DNA of 64,000 nt, from positions 46,054 to 110,053 of the forward strand of contig NZ_JANPLK010000013.1 of assembly GCF_031426495.1 (NCBI RefSeq), in the 5' to 3' direction. Shown piece after piece: positions 17,576-26,143 of the stretch (its first letter is position 1; each line of letters starts with the position of its first letter). The translations under genes and the position numbers were made by a program. This DNA is from Gemmatimonas sp. GTDB lineage: Bacteria > Gemmatimonadota > Gemmatimonadetes > Gemmatimonadales > Gemmatimonadaceae. Below the pieces are notes generated by a model. The model made no database searches, was not told the origin of the DNA, and saw nothing but the letters and a program-made list of their open reading frames with translations.

Positions 17576-17975
17576 TAACGAAACTGTAGGAAAAGTCCCG
17601 AAACATGCCAATGTGGAAACGGAACTTGATAGCACGCAACGGGTTGGTCCTGCGTCGAATGTGGCGTCGGCTCGCCTCGCTGTCGAGCGTGCGGTACAAC
17701 AAACGGCTGGATCGCTTCACGCTGCGCGGCCGCACGAAAGTGAACGGTCAGTGGCTGCTCTTTTGCCTGGTGCACAACATCGAAAAGCTCACTCACGCGG
17801 GGTATGCCGCGTAAATCACGGGGCGGGAGGGCCGCGTGCGGTCGCGCATGACGCGCGTATCGCGCGTACCGCTCCGCGACACCAGTTATCAATGCCGAAT
17901 CGAATGACCGAGCACTGTTTTCGCGCGACTTGGGGCCTTTACGGTCAGTACGTTGAGGCTTTTTCTACAGCCTCA
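17576..17975. mobile_element. Internally deleted IS1182-type element inserted in the IS3 copy
   Basis: About 400 bp separates the codons for HSAL from those for GFVSPQQYE of the IS3 OrfB. Its ends form an imperfect inverted repeat: CTGTAGGAAAAGTCCCGAAAC on the left (from about 17585) against CTGTAGAAAAAGCCTCAAC read inward from the right. Inside is only the C-terminal coding remnant of an IS1182-type transposase, so most of the element has been lost. Confidence 0.65.
17605..17814 (+). pseudogene. IS1182-family transposase, C-terminal remnant
   Basis: The last about 45 codons read YNKRLDRFTLRGRTKVNGQW and continue LLFCLVHNIEKLTHAGYAA, the characteristic end of IS1182-type DDE transposases; the upstream part RRMWRRLASLSS is a corrupted version of the preceding conserved segment. 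The catalytic core is missing, so this cannot be functional. Confidence 0.7.
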
Positions 17976-18848
17976 ACGCCGAGTGCTGCCGCTCCCTATT
18001 GTACCAGTGCTCGATGACGTCCGTCAGGGCCACCTTGGCGTCGTGATGCGAATGCAGCACGGTGTGCGCGAGGAGTTCGTGTTCGAGCGTCGCAAAGAAC
18101 TTTCGGCAACGGCGTTGTCCCGGCAGTCCCCCTTGCGGCTCATGCTCTGGCGCACCTGCTGCTGCGCGAGGGCGGTGAGGTACTCCGCGCTCGCGTGCTG
18201 CCCGGACTTAAACGTGTGTTGCAGCAGTCCCGCCGACGGCGGCCGACGCGCGACGGCCTGCTGCAGGGCACGTAGCGGCAGCGCCGTGGCCATCGACGCG
18301 CTGGTCGCCCAGCCGATCACCAACCACGACGCGAGATCGATCAGCACCGCGAGATAGAGCCAGCCACTGCGCGTCGGGATGTAGGTCATATCGCCCACCC
18401 ACGCACGATTCGACACGGGATGATCCGTGATCGCGAACCGCCTCGCCAACAGATTCTGGGCAATAGGATCCGCGTGCCGTGAGTCCGTGGTGCACACGAA
18501 GGCCTGCGGCACGCGCGCCCGCAGGCCTTCCGTGCGCATCACGCGCGCGATGCGATGCTTCCCCACATGTACGTCCTGCGCGCGCACGGCCCGCAGGATG
18601 CGCGGCGCCCCGTAGCGGCTCATGGCTCTTGGTGAACGCGGCGCGGACGTGCACGAGCAGCTGTTCATCGGCCCGCGAGGATCGATGGTCCCTGCACCAA
18701 GCGCGCCTTGGCCTCGTAGTACCCGCTCAGACTGACGCCCAAGGCCCGACACATGCGCTGCACCGGAAACTGGCCCCAATGCGCGGTAATGGCGGCGGAC
18801 TTGTCGCTCCCCGCGACTCCCTCGCGAAGTACGCCGCCGCACCTTCTC

Positions 18849-19094
18849 CTACTCGCTCGGCAACCGGCCCTGACCAAGAAACACATCCGTCAGCGGCGCC
18901 CCACCCTGCGCCGCCAGCTGGTGCGCCCACACGCGCAACATCTCGGGCCGTACATCCAAGTCGCGCCCGATCTGCGTCACGCTAATGCCCTGCGCCCGGC
19001 GCTCCGCCATCCGCCGCACCGCTTCCTGCTTGAACTCGGCAAGAAAGATCCGCCGCGTCCGGTTGCTCGATTTCGCTTCCTTCGCCACCGTCAC
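18849..19094 (-). CDS. IS3-family transposase OrfA
   Basis: An 81-residue HTH_Tnp_1-type protein starting MTVAKEAKSSNRTRR, with the helix-turn-helix GISVTQIGRDLDVRPEMLRV. In IS3 elements OrfA binds the inverted repeats and is joined to OrfB by frameshifting. The reading frame is intact but the companion orfB is broken, so it is probably non-functional for transposition. Confidence 0.8.
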   Translation of the reverse strand: MTVAKEAKSSNRTRRIFLAEFKQEAVRRMAERRAQGISVTQIGRDLDVRPEMLRVWAHQLAAQGGAPLTDVFLGQGRLPSE

Positions 19095-19177
19095 ACCTCC
19101 ACTCCGACAATCTACGCGGAGTTAGCTTGGTGTCCGGAAAGCCGAGTCAAGTCCAACCCGCGCTAACAACCACCCGG

Positions 19178-19642
19178 CTAGCGTCGACGAAACGGCACAA
19201 TGAGATCACGCGAACGATTCGTCACCGTGTCGGATTCAGCGACAAACGGAAGCCAGACGGTTTCCCGCACAGAACGACTTATTCCCTCCGCGGTCCGATC
19301 GCCGCTTTTAGTGGATGTCGCCGTCACCGTGACGAGCACCGAATCTGGTCGGGCTGCCGCACTTCGCCGAAGTCGCAACGAATAGCTGCCGGAGGTCGAG
19401 GTGATGCTGGTGACCACTGTATAGAAGCCGCTGGAATCCGGGACGCTCCCGACGAGCCGAAACGAATCGAGGGGAACACCGTCGAGATCCACTACGCGAC
19501 CGCGAACTGCAGCGAGTCCGACTGTCGCGGCTTCGCCAGTGGGGCCGACTGTCGGAGCTGTCGAGCAAGCAGAAAGTGTTGCCGCTAGGATCACACACAT
19601 CAAGCCCACGCGTACGCTTGTCTCGGATTGAGTCTTCGACAT
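19178..19642 (-). CDS. Small lipoprotein with carboxypeptidase-regulatory-like fold
   Basis: A 154-residue protein starting at ATG 19642 (MSKTQSETS). The signal peptide ends in a lipobox LSAC (Cys about 24), so it should be a lipoprotein. The rest, starting VRGRVVDLDGVPLDSFRLVG and including GFYTVVTSITSTSGSYSLRL, looks like a CarboxypepD_reg/Cna-B-type beta-sandwich. It ends 21 bp from the right end of the IS3 element and follows the metallopeptidase gene by 10 nt on the same strand, so the two form one transcription unit. Base composition is visibly less GC-rich than the surroundings. No function can be assigned. Confidence 0.75.
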   Translation of the reverse strand: MSKTQSETSVRVGLMCVILAATLSACSTAPTVGPTGEAATVGLAAVRGRVVDLDGVPLDSFRLVGSVPDSSGFYTVVTSITSTSGSYSLRLRRSAAARPDSVLVTVTATSTKSGDRTAEGISRSVRETVWLPFVAESDTVTNRSRDLIVPFRRR

Positions 19643-19652
19643 GAACCGTCCG

Positions 19653-21470
19653 TCAGAGGTTGTAAAGATTAAAGCGCCACAGCGCGCGAAACAGACTTTG
19701 ATTCGGCAGTGGTGTCGATGCATCGTACGATAGTCCGCTATAAACGGCCCACGACCCAATGGCCGAGCTCGGCGCAAATGCACGCTCGCCAACTGAACCT
19801 GCAGCGCAGTTGATGAACTGATCGGAGTGGCTCAACAATGCGGAGTTTGGGCTTACGAGACGGCATTGTTTCATTATCTGCGTGATAGCGAAAAGGCTAA
19901 TCGAAACACTGTCGTCATCGGCGGTGATTCCGTCAATGTCTGCCTGCGTGTCAGCGAGGTCCATGAACAGCGCCGCGATGCTCGCCTCTATCAGAAGACC
20001 GTTTCCTAACGACCGGTAGGGGTTGGCTTCAAGTTCACCCTGATGCAAGCCATCTCCGAACGCCAGCGACCCGTCGATTGAATTTATGACGCGCGCTGCG
20101 AAGAAGTCCGCGAAGCCCTCGATGAACGCACATGATGTGGTGTAGGGCTGGTTGTAGGCGTGAACATTACTTGGACTGCTGCAGAAGTACGTTGCCCAAG
20201 GTTCAATCGCCACGTAATGAAACGCGTGCCCGTACTCATGAACGACGTTAATGACTCCATTGCGCCCGACGGCACTATTTGGACCTATTCGAATAAAGTC
20301 GAGTCCGGGATCATAATTGGTAGCAAAGGCTGCACCGTTGCTCACGCGATACGTGATTGGACTTCGGCTTCGTCCGAACATCGTACTTACGTTGACGTTG
20401 TAGCGAAGATGGTTCACAAAAACCTGCGCGGCCTCGTTATTAATTACCGCTAAATCAACTTGTTGACCTAGCGAGGAGGCAAATATCGAGCCGTTCACGC
20501 CGGCGAAGTTGTTGCTGCTTCCGTTTACCTGCACGCCTAGGCCAGTGAGCGCTCCCTGAACACTTATTCGGTATGCCTCTGGAGTGTTGCAATCTACAGA
20601 GAAGATACCCTGCGCATTCGCTGCAAGGTCGAAGTATCCAACTGGCTCATCATCGATGCTTGCGCAGTAGCCGTAAACCCTTGCGCCTGCCACCCCCTGA
20701 GTTGAATAGGCGCCCGATGCGAAATCGAAGCGCTGATAGGTGATGCGTCCGTTAAAGTCGGACGTCGACACGCTCGATACGGCAGCGGCAGAATACGACG
20801 GCTGATGCTGGGGTGACAGAGACACGGCAGGCGTCAGACGAGGACGGAACTCTCCGGTCGAGCCCTCGGTCAAGTATCGAGACGTATCGTCAAGAATTCG
20901 AGGGTCATACTGGTCATCAATTCGGCCACCCTGTTTGTCAATCAGAATCCAACGGTTGCTGGTGACGACATTCGACACCGGAACACCGAGGTCGCGATCC
21001 TGGGTTTGCTCTTCGGCTGACGATGTACTTACGGACGTAATGACCGGATAGTATCCCGGAGCGGCGAACGTCACCGCAGTATTGTGCGAAACCAAGCTGC
21101 CTGATGCAGCCGATATATTCTTTGTCGCCATTTGTTTTCGGCTTCCGTCGATGCTCTTCGCGTGCACAGCTCGCAAGCTCAGCTGACTTGCCGATGTACC
21201 CCGAAGGCCTCGAATTTCACTCGAGAGGATTAGAGTCGCTCCCGGTGTGAATTCTCCTGTCGCGCGCAACTCAACGTCGACTCGGTCTCGCCGTTCGAAG
21301 GTGGCCGTTGCGCTACCGCTCTCAACCCTGTCCACGATCGTCGCCTTTGGACTGTCGACTCGCGGAGCAAGAGCGGATTCCGAGCATGCGCCAAGGAATA
21401 GAGCGATGCCAAGGTGTTTCGCAATTCGATCGCAGCCTGCATTTCTCTTTCTCACGTTTTGACTCACCAT
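19653..21470 (-). CDS. Putative zinc metallopeptidase lipoprotein (HEYGH)
   Basis: A 605-residue predicted lipoprotein (signal with lipobox LGAC, Cys about 29). The N-terminal half is probably made of beta-sandwich modules (for example GARVYGYCASIDDEPVGYFD, about 270). A C-terminal catalytic-looking region carries VINVVHEYGHAFHY (HExxH, about 408-412) and, about 40 residues on, CAFIEGFADFFAARV, which supplies the third-ligand glutamate in gluzincin-type peptidases. I cannot place it in a named peptidase family. The gene is flanked by two insertion sequences and its lower GC suggests acquisition by transfer. A perfect -35-like TTGACA lies at 21553-21558 on the minus strand, without a clear -10. 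Confidence 0.7.
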   Translation of the reverse strand: MVSQNVRKRNAGCDRIAKHLGIALFLGACSESALAPRVDSPKATIVDRVESGSATATFERRDRVDVELRATGEFTPGATLILSSEIRGLRGTSASQLSLRAVHAKSIDGSRKQMATKNISAASGSLVSHNTAVTFAAPGYYPVITSVSTSSAEEQTQDRDLGVPVSNVVTSNRWILIDKQGGRIDDQYDPRILDDTSRYLTEGSTGEFRPRLTPAVSLSPQHQPSYSAAAVSSVSTSDFNGRITYQRFDFASGAYSTQGVAGARVYGYCASIDDEPVGYFDLAANAQGIFSVDCNTPEAYRISVQGALTGLGVQVNGSSNNFAGVNGSIFASSLGQQVDLAVINNEAAQVFVNHLRYNVNVSTMFGRSRSPITYRVSNGAAFATNYDPGLDFIRIGPNSAVGRNGVINVVHEYGHAFHYVAIEPWATYFCSSPSNVHAYNQPYTTSCAFIEGFADFFAARVINSIDGSLAFGDGLHQGELEANPYRSLGNGLLIEASIAALFMDLADTQADIDGITADDDSVSISLFAITQIMKQCRLVSPNSALLSHSDQFINCAAGSVGERAFAPSSAIGSWAVYSGLSYDASTPLPNQSLFRALWRFNLYNL

Positions 21471-21566
21471 GGTAATTTGAAAATGAACATTGAAGGTACA
21501 AGCTCGTGGCCTATCGGGCGCACTTAACGAACGAAGCCTCGTTTCTTTTCAATGTCAAGAGCACTC

Positions 21567-21574
21567 AGGCGACG
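21567..21574. repeat. Target-site duplication, left copy
   Basis: AGGCGACG directly precedes the left end of the IS256-family element and is repeated at 22982-22989. Confidence 0.8.
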
Positions 21575-22981
21575 GGGTCTGTCCCAAGTCTAGTTGAAAT
21601 TCGGGTGGTGCCTCCATACTGAAGCGTTGATCCCGGCCAGGATTCGCACTTCACTACAGAGGGCACCACCCATGCGAAGAGTACGAAAGGAAACGCGTGC
21701 GCACCAGCCAGCCGCATCACCGCCGATCCAGACGGTCGCGCCGTTGGACGATGGCACCGTGGCGCTGTCGCTGATACAGGCCCTGATCCCGTTGGGGCTC
21801 AAGGCCGTGCAGGACGCGCTGCAGCAGGAGGTCACGGCGTTGGCGGGTGCGCGGTACGCGCATCGCGATGGCCATGCCGGGATCGCCCGATGGGGCTCGC
21901 AAGCTGGGTCGATTTTCCTCGCCGATCAGAAAGTGCCGATCATCGTCCACCGCGTGCGGGATCGAGACGCCGGCACCGAAGTCCCGCTCGCGACCTACGC
22001 ACAGTTGCAGACGCCGCGCGCGCGGGATGTAGGGTTGTTTCGTCGCGTGTTGGGCGGCCTGTCGTGTCGCGAGTACGAAGCCGCGGCGGAAGCGGTGCCC
22101 GAAGCGTTTGGGCTGGCCAAGTCGAGCGTCTCCCGGCGCTTCATCGGGGCGAGTGCCCACACGCTGCGCGCGTTCCACGAGCGGCGGCACGATGGTCGCG
22201 AGTGGCTCGTGTTGCTGCTCGACGGCAAGTCCTTCGCGGCCGATCAAGTGGTGATCGCGTTGGGGGTCACGAGCACCCGCGAGAAGCGCGTCTTGGGACT
22301 CGTGCAAACCGCCACCGAGAACAAGCGCGTGTGCGCCGCGTTTCTCCGCGAGCTGATCGAGCGCGGCTTCCGTGCGCCCACCGGCCTGCTGGTGGTGCTC
22401 GACGGGGCCAAGGGCCTGCGCGCCGCCGTCCGCGACGTGTTCGGCGACGACGTGCCGGTGCAGCGGTGCCAGTGGCACAAGCGGGAGAATGTCGTCAGCT
22501 ATTTGACGACGTCCCTGCAGGTGATCTGGCGGCGCAAGCTGCAGGCGGCGTACCAACACGCCACCTACGAGGACGCCAAGCGCGCGCTGCAAAAACTCGT
22601 AACCGAATTAGCGAAGCTCAACGAGTCCGCAGCGCGGAGTCTCGAGGCGGGCCTGGAGGACACGCTGACGCTGCATCGGCTCGACGTCTTCGCCGAGCTG
22701 GGCACCAGCTTCAAGACCACCAATCTCATCGAAAGTGTGATGGCCCGCATCGAAGCCAAAACGCGCCGGGTAGGTCGCTGGCGAACGAGCGATCAGAAGC
22801 AGCGATGGTGCGCGGCCACGCTCTTGCACATCGAACAGAATTTCCGGCGCGTGAAAGGATGCAAACACCTGCCCTTGCTCCAGCGCGCGCTAACTGGCAA
22901 ACTCCCCGTCCGCCTCGCGCTTGCGTGAGCGGTTTTCATAAGGCACTCACCCGAATTTCAACTGAAGACGGGACACACCCA
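21575..22981 (+). mobile_element. Intact IS256-family insertion sequence
   Basis: A 1407-bp element with terminal inverted repeats starting GGGT(C/G)TGTCCC and sharing AGTTGAAATTCGGGTG (21575-21614 and 22941-22981). It is flanked by an exact 8-bp duplication AGGCGACG and contains one full-length transposase gene. Size, duplication length and transposase type all fit IS256. The perfect duplication and open frame suggest a recent insertion upstream of the metallopeptidase gene. Confidence 0.9.
21672..22928 (+). CDS. IS256-family (Mutator-type) transposase
   Basis: About 418 residues from ATG 21672 (MRRVRKETRA). The DDE residues are seen in LLLDGKSF, VVLDGAKGLR and NLIESVMARIEAKTRRVGRW; the conserved CQWHKRENV of the Mutator superfamily lies between the second D and the E. 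No frameshift or stop interrupts it, so it is probably active. The frame is open to 21594, but that extension would lie inside the inverted repeat. Confidence 0.93.
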   Translation: MRRVRKETRAHQPAASPPIQTVAPLDDGTVALSLIQALIPLGLKAVQDALQQEVTALAGARYAHRDGHAGIARWGSQAGSIFLADQKVPIIVHRVRDRDAGTEVPLATYAQLQTPRARDVGLFRRVLGGLSCREYEAAAEAVPEAFGLAKSSVSRRFIGASAHTLRAFHERRHDGREWLVLLLDGKSFAADQVVIALGVTSTREKRVLGLVQTATENKRVCAAFLRELIERGFRAPTGLLVVLDGAKGLRAAVRDVFGDDVPVQRCQWHKRENVVSYLTTSLQVIWRRKLQAAYQHATYEDAKRALQKLVTELAKLNESAARSLEAGLEDTLTLHRLDVFAELGTSFKTTNLIESVMARIEAKTRRVGRWRTSDQKQRWCAATLLHIEQNFRRVKGCKHLPLLQRALTGKLPVRLALA

Positions 22982-22989
22982 AGGCGACG
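22982..22989. repeat. Target-site duplication, right copy
   Basis: AGGCGACG, an exact copy of 21567-21574, directly follows the IS256-family element. Confidence 0.8.
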
Positions 22990-23029
22990 GCAGGCGACCC
23001 AAGGAGGCAACGCAGCTTTAGCTTGAAGG

Positions 23030-26000
23030 CTATGGGGTGAAGGCTGGGGACGGCACCAAACTCGCTGCACGACGCATCGTTTCCGCCTCCTCACTCTCCT
23101 CGAGCGCCGGCGCCAGCAGCTTGTAGAGCACCGGCGTGACCAACCGCGCGATCAGGGTGCTCGACACCAGTCCACCAATGATCACCCAAGCTAGCGGCGA
23201 GTACAGCCCCGATCCCTGAAACGCCAGCGGCAGCAACCCACCAATGGCCGTCATCGTCGTGAGCACGATCGGCAGGAAGCGGATCTCGCCCGCCTGCTGA
23301 ATCGCGTCATCCAGACTCACCCCTTGTCGCCGCAGCTGATCGGTGAAGTCCACCAGCAGAATGCTGGTCTTGATCTCGATGCCTACCAGCGCCACGAAGC
23401 CGATCATCGCGGTGAACGACAACGTGTAGCCACTCAGCAGCAGCGCCACGATACCACCTACCAAGCCCAGCGGAATCACCGACGCGACCACGAGCGTGGT
23501 GCGGAAGTCGCGGAACTCGAGGACCAGAATGGCGAGAATCGCGAACACCGCCACGATGATCGCGCCGCCGATGCCGCCAAAGCTTTCCTCGCGGCTCTCG
23601 ATCTCACCGGCCGGGTGCATCACGTAGCCCACCGGCAGCGCGATGGAATCGAGCGCGGCCATGACCTGCTTCGTCACGGCGTCGGTGTTGTACCCGGAGC
23701 GCACGTAGCTCGTGATCGTGACCGAGCGCTGACGGTTCACATGGTCGATCGTGGTCGGCGACGCACTGAAGCGCATGGACGCGATCTGCGACAGCGGAAT
23801 CATCGCCCCCGTCACGCTGCTTACCTGAATGCGATCGAGTGCCTCGGGCGCCGGTCGGCCGTTGTGCGCGATGCGCACCATGAGCGGATACTCGTCGCCG
23901 TTCGCGGCGCGAATCTTCCCCGCCTCCAGTCCCGCGATCCCTAACCGCAGCGTACGCTCCACTTCCACACTCGGGATGCCCAGCAAGCCCGCCTTCTGCT
24001 TGTCGACCACCAGCGTGAGATCCGAGCGCCGCAGTCGCACGGGGTTGTTCACATACTGCGTGCCCTCCGTGCGCTTGAACACCGCGTCGTACCGCGCGGC
24101 GATCCGCTGAAGCGTATCGAGGCTGGTGCCCTCAATGCGCATCGCGATCGGCGCGTCGATGGGCGGTCCGTTCTCGAACTCTTTCAGCTCGATGCGCGCG
24201 CCCGGATACAACGCCAACCGCTGCCGCAACGAATCCAGCGCCAGTGGCGTGCGCACATTGTGGTACGCGTTCAACAGCACGATCAGCTGCCCACGATTGG
24301 GCGCCTCGGCCCGCTGGAACACGTTGTAGTACACCGCCGGATTGTCCTTGCCGACATTGGCGAACACGCCCCGCGTACCGGGATGCTGCCGGATCACCGC
24401 TTCGGCATACCGCGCCGCGCGATCGGTTTCCGCCAGCGACGTGCCCTCAGGCGTTTCGATGTCTACGTGATACTGCGGCGTGCCGGCCTTGGGAAACAGC
24501 GAGAAGCCTACCGCCGGCACCAAGGCCACCGAGCCCACCACCAGCAGCAGGGCGAGCACCAGCGTGGTACGCGGCGCCGCCAACGCGCGATGCAACAACG
24601 GCGCATACGTGCGATGAATGCCGCGATCGAGCCACTGCAGCACGCGATTGCCCTCGGCGTGCTCGGTGCGCGGCATGAGTCGGCTGGCCAGCCACGGAAT
24701 GATCGTGAGCGACACGAACAACGACGACACCACCGCAAACACCACCGCGATTGGCAGCGACCGGATGTACTTGCCCGCCAAGCCCGGCAGGAACAACAGC
24801 GGCAGGAAGGCGAAGATCAGCGTGCCCGTCGCACCCAACACCGCGACGCCAATCTGCTTGGTGCCTTCGATGGCAGCCTCGGTGCGCGTGTATCCGTTGC
24901 GAAGAAATCGTGAAATGTTCTCGACCACCACGATCGAATCGTCCACCAACAGCCCCAACGCAATCACGAAGCCCACGATGGAGAGCTGATTGATGCTGTA
25001 GCCCGTGGCGTACAGCAGCATCACCGCCATGGCCAGCGACAGCGGAATCGAGATCATCACGATCACCGACGCGCGGGTCCCCAGCGGCAGCAACGTGATC
25101 AGCACCAACAGCAGGGCGATGGCGAAGTCTTTGCCAAGTTGCCCCAAGCGGCTGTCCACGTTCTGCGACTGATCGAAGCCCCGCGCCAGCGTGATGCCCT
25201 TGGGTAGGCCTTTCTCGAGTACATCGAGCGCCTCCCACACATCGGTTTTCACCGCCGACACGTTCTTGCCCTTCTGCACCGCGACCGTCACCCACATCGC
25301 GCGCTGTCCGTTCCAGCGACCCATGTGGACCGCGTCGCCATCGCCCCACTGCACCGTGGCCACATCCTGCACGCGCACTACCGCCCCATTGGCGCCCGCA
25401 ATCACGGTGCGCTGCACATCCTCGGCGTTCTTGTAGCGACCGGTCGTGGCAATGTTGTAGCGACGCGTGCCGACATCCACCGATCCGCCGGGGATCTGGG
25501 CATTGTCACTGCCCAGCGCGTTCAACACCTGCGCCGGCGTGAGACCGAGTCGCGCCATGCGCCCGAGATCGAGCGTGACCTGCATCTCGCGCGGTGGCGC
25601 CGCCCAGCGCTCCGCCTTCTTCACACCGGGCACGCGCTCCAGTGCGTCTTCAAAGCGCTTGGCCATGTCGTCCACCTGCGCATACGGAGCCTGCGGCGCC
25701 ACCAGCGCCACCTGAAACACCGTGAGATCGGAGTTCTCGTTGCGCAGCACTTCCAGCCGTTGCAACGCCGCCGGCAGCTCGGCCCGCAGCGCGTTCACCT
25801 CACGGATCACCTGATCGTACTTGCGCTCGGCATCCGATTCCGACTCGAACTCGATCTTGATCACCGATAGCCCGTCGCTGCTCGTCGACTCCAGCTTCTT
25901 CACCTCGGTAAGCGACTTGAGCTGCTTCTCGATCGGCTCGGTGACCAGCTGCTCCATGTCCTCCGGCGACGCGCCGGGATACACCGCCACCGTGGTGAAG

Positions 26001-26143
26001 ATCGGCACCGGAAAATCGGGATCTTCGGCGCGCGGAATCGCCATCCAACTTGTCACGCCGAGTGCCCCGAACATGAGGAACAGCAGCACCGTGAACTGCC
26101 ACCGTTTGACCGAGAATTCGGCCAGCTTGCCCAGGAAGTTCAT
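23030..26143 (-). CDS. RND-family efflux permease (HAE1/AcrB-like)
   Basis: A 1037-residue inner-membrane proton-driven exporter, the usual length for the family. It shows the first transmembrane helix near residue 14, two large periplasmic porter regions, and the proton-relay aspartates in GLLVDDSIVVVENI (about 400) within the fourth helix. The second half repeats the topology (GYTLSFTAMIGFVALVGIEI, about 920). The ATG overlaps the adaptor gene's stop by 4 nt, so translation is coupled. Whether the substrates are drugs, detergents or metals is not determined; there is no metal-binding motif typical of CusA/CzcA that I can recognise. Confidence 0.93.
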   Translation of the reverse strand: MNFLGKLAEFSVKRWQFTVLLFLMFGALGVTSWMAIPRAEDPDFPVPIFTTVAVYPGASPEDMEQLVTEPIEKQLKSLTEVKKLESTSSDGLSVIKIEFESESDAERKYDQVIREVNALRAELPAALQRLEVLRNENSDLTVFQVALVAPQAPYAQVDDMAKRFEDALERVPGVKKAERWAAPPREMQVTLDLGRMARLGLTPAQVLNALGSDNAQIPGGSVDVGTRRYNIATTGRYKNAEDVQRTVIAGANGAVVRVQDVATVQWGDGDAVHMGRWNGQRAMWVTVAVQKGKNVSAVKTDVWEALDVLEKGLPKGITLARGFDQSQNVDSRLGQLGKDFAIALLLVLITLLPLGTRASVIVMISIPLSLAMAVMLLYATGYSINQLSIVGFVIALGLLVDDSIVVVENISRFLRNGYTRTEAAIEGTKQIGVAVLGATGTLIFAFLPLLFLPGLAGKYIRSLPIAVVFAVVSSLFVSLTIIPWLASRLMPRTEHAEGNRVLQWLDRGIHRTYAPLLHRALAAPRTTLVLALLLVVGSVALVPAVGFSLFPKAGTPQYHVDIETPEGTSLAETDRAARYAEAVIRQHPGTRGVFANVGKDNPAVYYNVFQRAEAPNRGQLIVLLNAYHNVRTPLALDSLRQRLALYPGARIELKEFENGPPIDAPIAMRIEGTSLDTLQRIAARYDAVFKRTEGTQYVNNPVRLRRSDLTLVVDKQKAGLLGIPSVEVERTLRLGIAGLEAGKIRAANGDEYPLMVRIAHNGRPAPEALDRIQVSSVTGAMIPLSQIASMRFSASPTTIDHVNRQRSVTITSYVRSGYNTDAVTKQVMAALDSIALPVGYVMHPAGEIESREESFGGIGGAIIVAVFAILAILVLEFRDFRTTLVVASVIPLGLVGGIVALLLSGYTLSFTAMIGFVALVGIEIKTSILLVDFTDQLRRQGVSLDDAIQQAGEIRFLPIVLTTMTAIGGLLPLAFQGSGLYSPLAWVIIGGLVSSTLIARLVTPVLYKLLAPALEESEEAETMRRAASLVPSPAFTP

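Larger units (their letters stand above)
17516..18848 (-). pseudogene. IS3-family transposase OrfB, frameshifted and interrupted
   Basis: Pieces of an rve-type transposase lie in three frames. They are an N-terminal part (HWGQFPVQRMCRALGVSLSG, about 18770), the central catalytic core (WVGDMTYIPTRSGWLYLAVL, about 18380), and the C-terminal HDAKVALTDVIEHWYNRERQ part (about 18010). The last residues GFVSPQQYEHQLRQMARAA and stop are displaced to 17516-17575 by an inserted element. The third-position motif that should contain the second catalytic Asp (HxDRG) reads QHTFKSGQ, so even without frameshifts it would be inactive. The glutamate region MSRKGDCRDNAVAE is kept. Confidence 0.8.
17485..19155. 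mobile_element. IS3-family insertion sequence, degenerate and interrupted
   Basis: Terminal inverted repeats begin TGGACTTGAC and end CGGACAC: 17485-17510 on the left and 19130-19155 on the right, matching at 20 of 26 positions. Inside on the minus strand are orfA and a broken orfB. Removing the 400-bp insert at 17576-17975 leaves about 1.27 kb, the usual size for this family. No target duplication is obvious at the flanks, consistent with an old copy. Confidence 0.8.

Noticed and set aside
17448..17735. 95-codon minus-strand frame at the left end of the IS3 element
   Set aside because: It spans the IS end, a repeat and the inserted element in the wrong frame; only part overlaps the OrfB tail in another frame.
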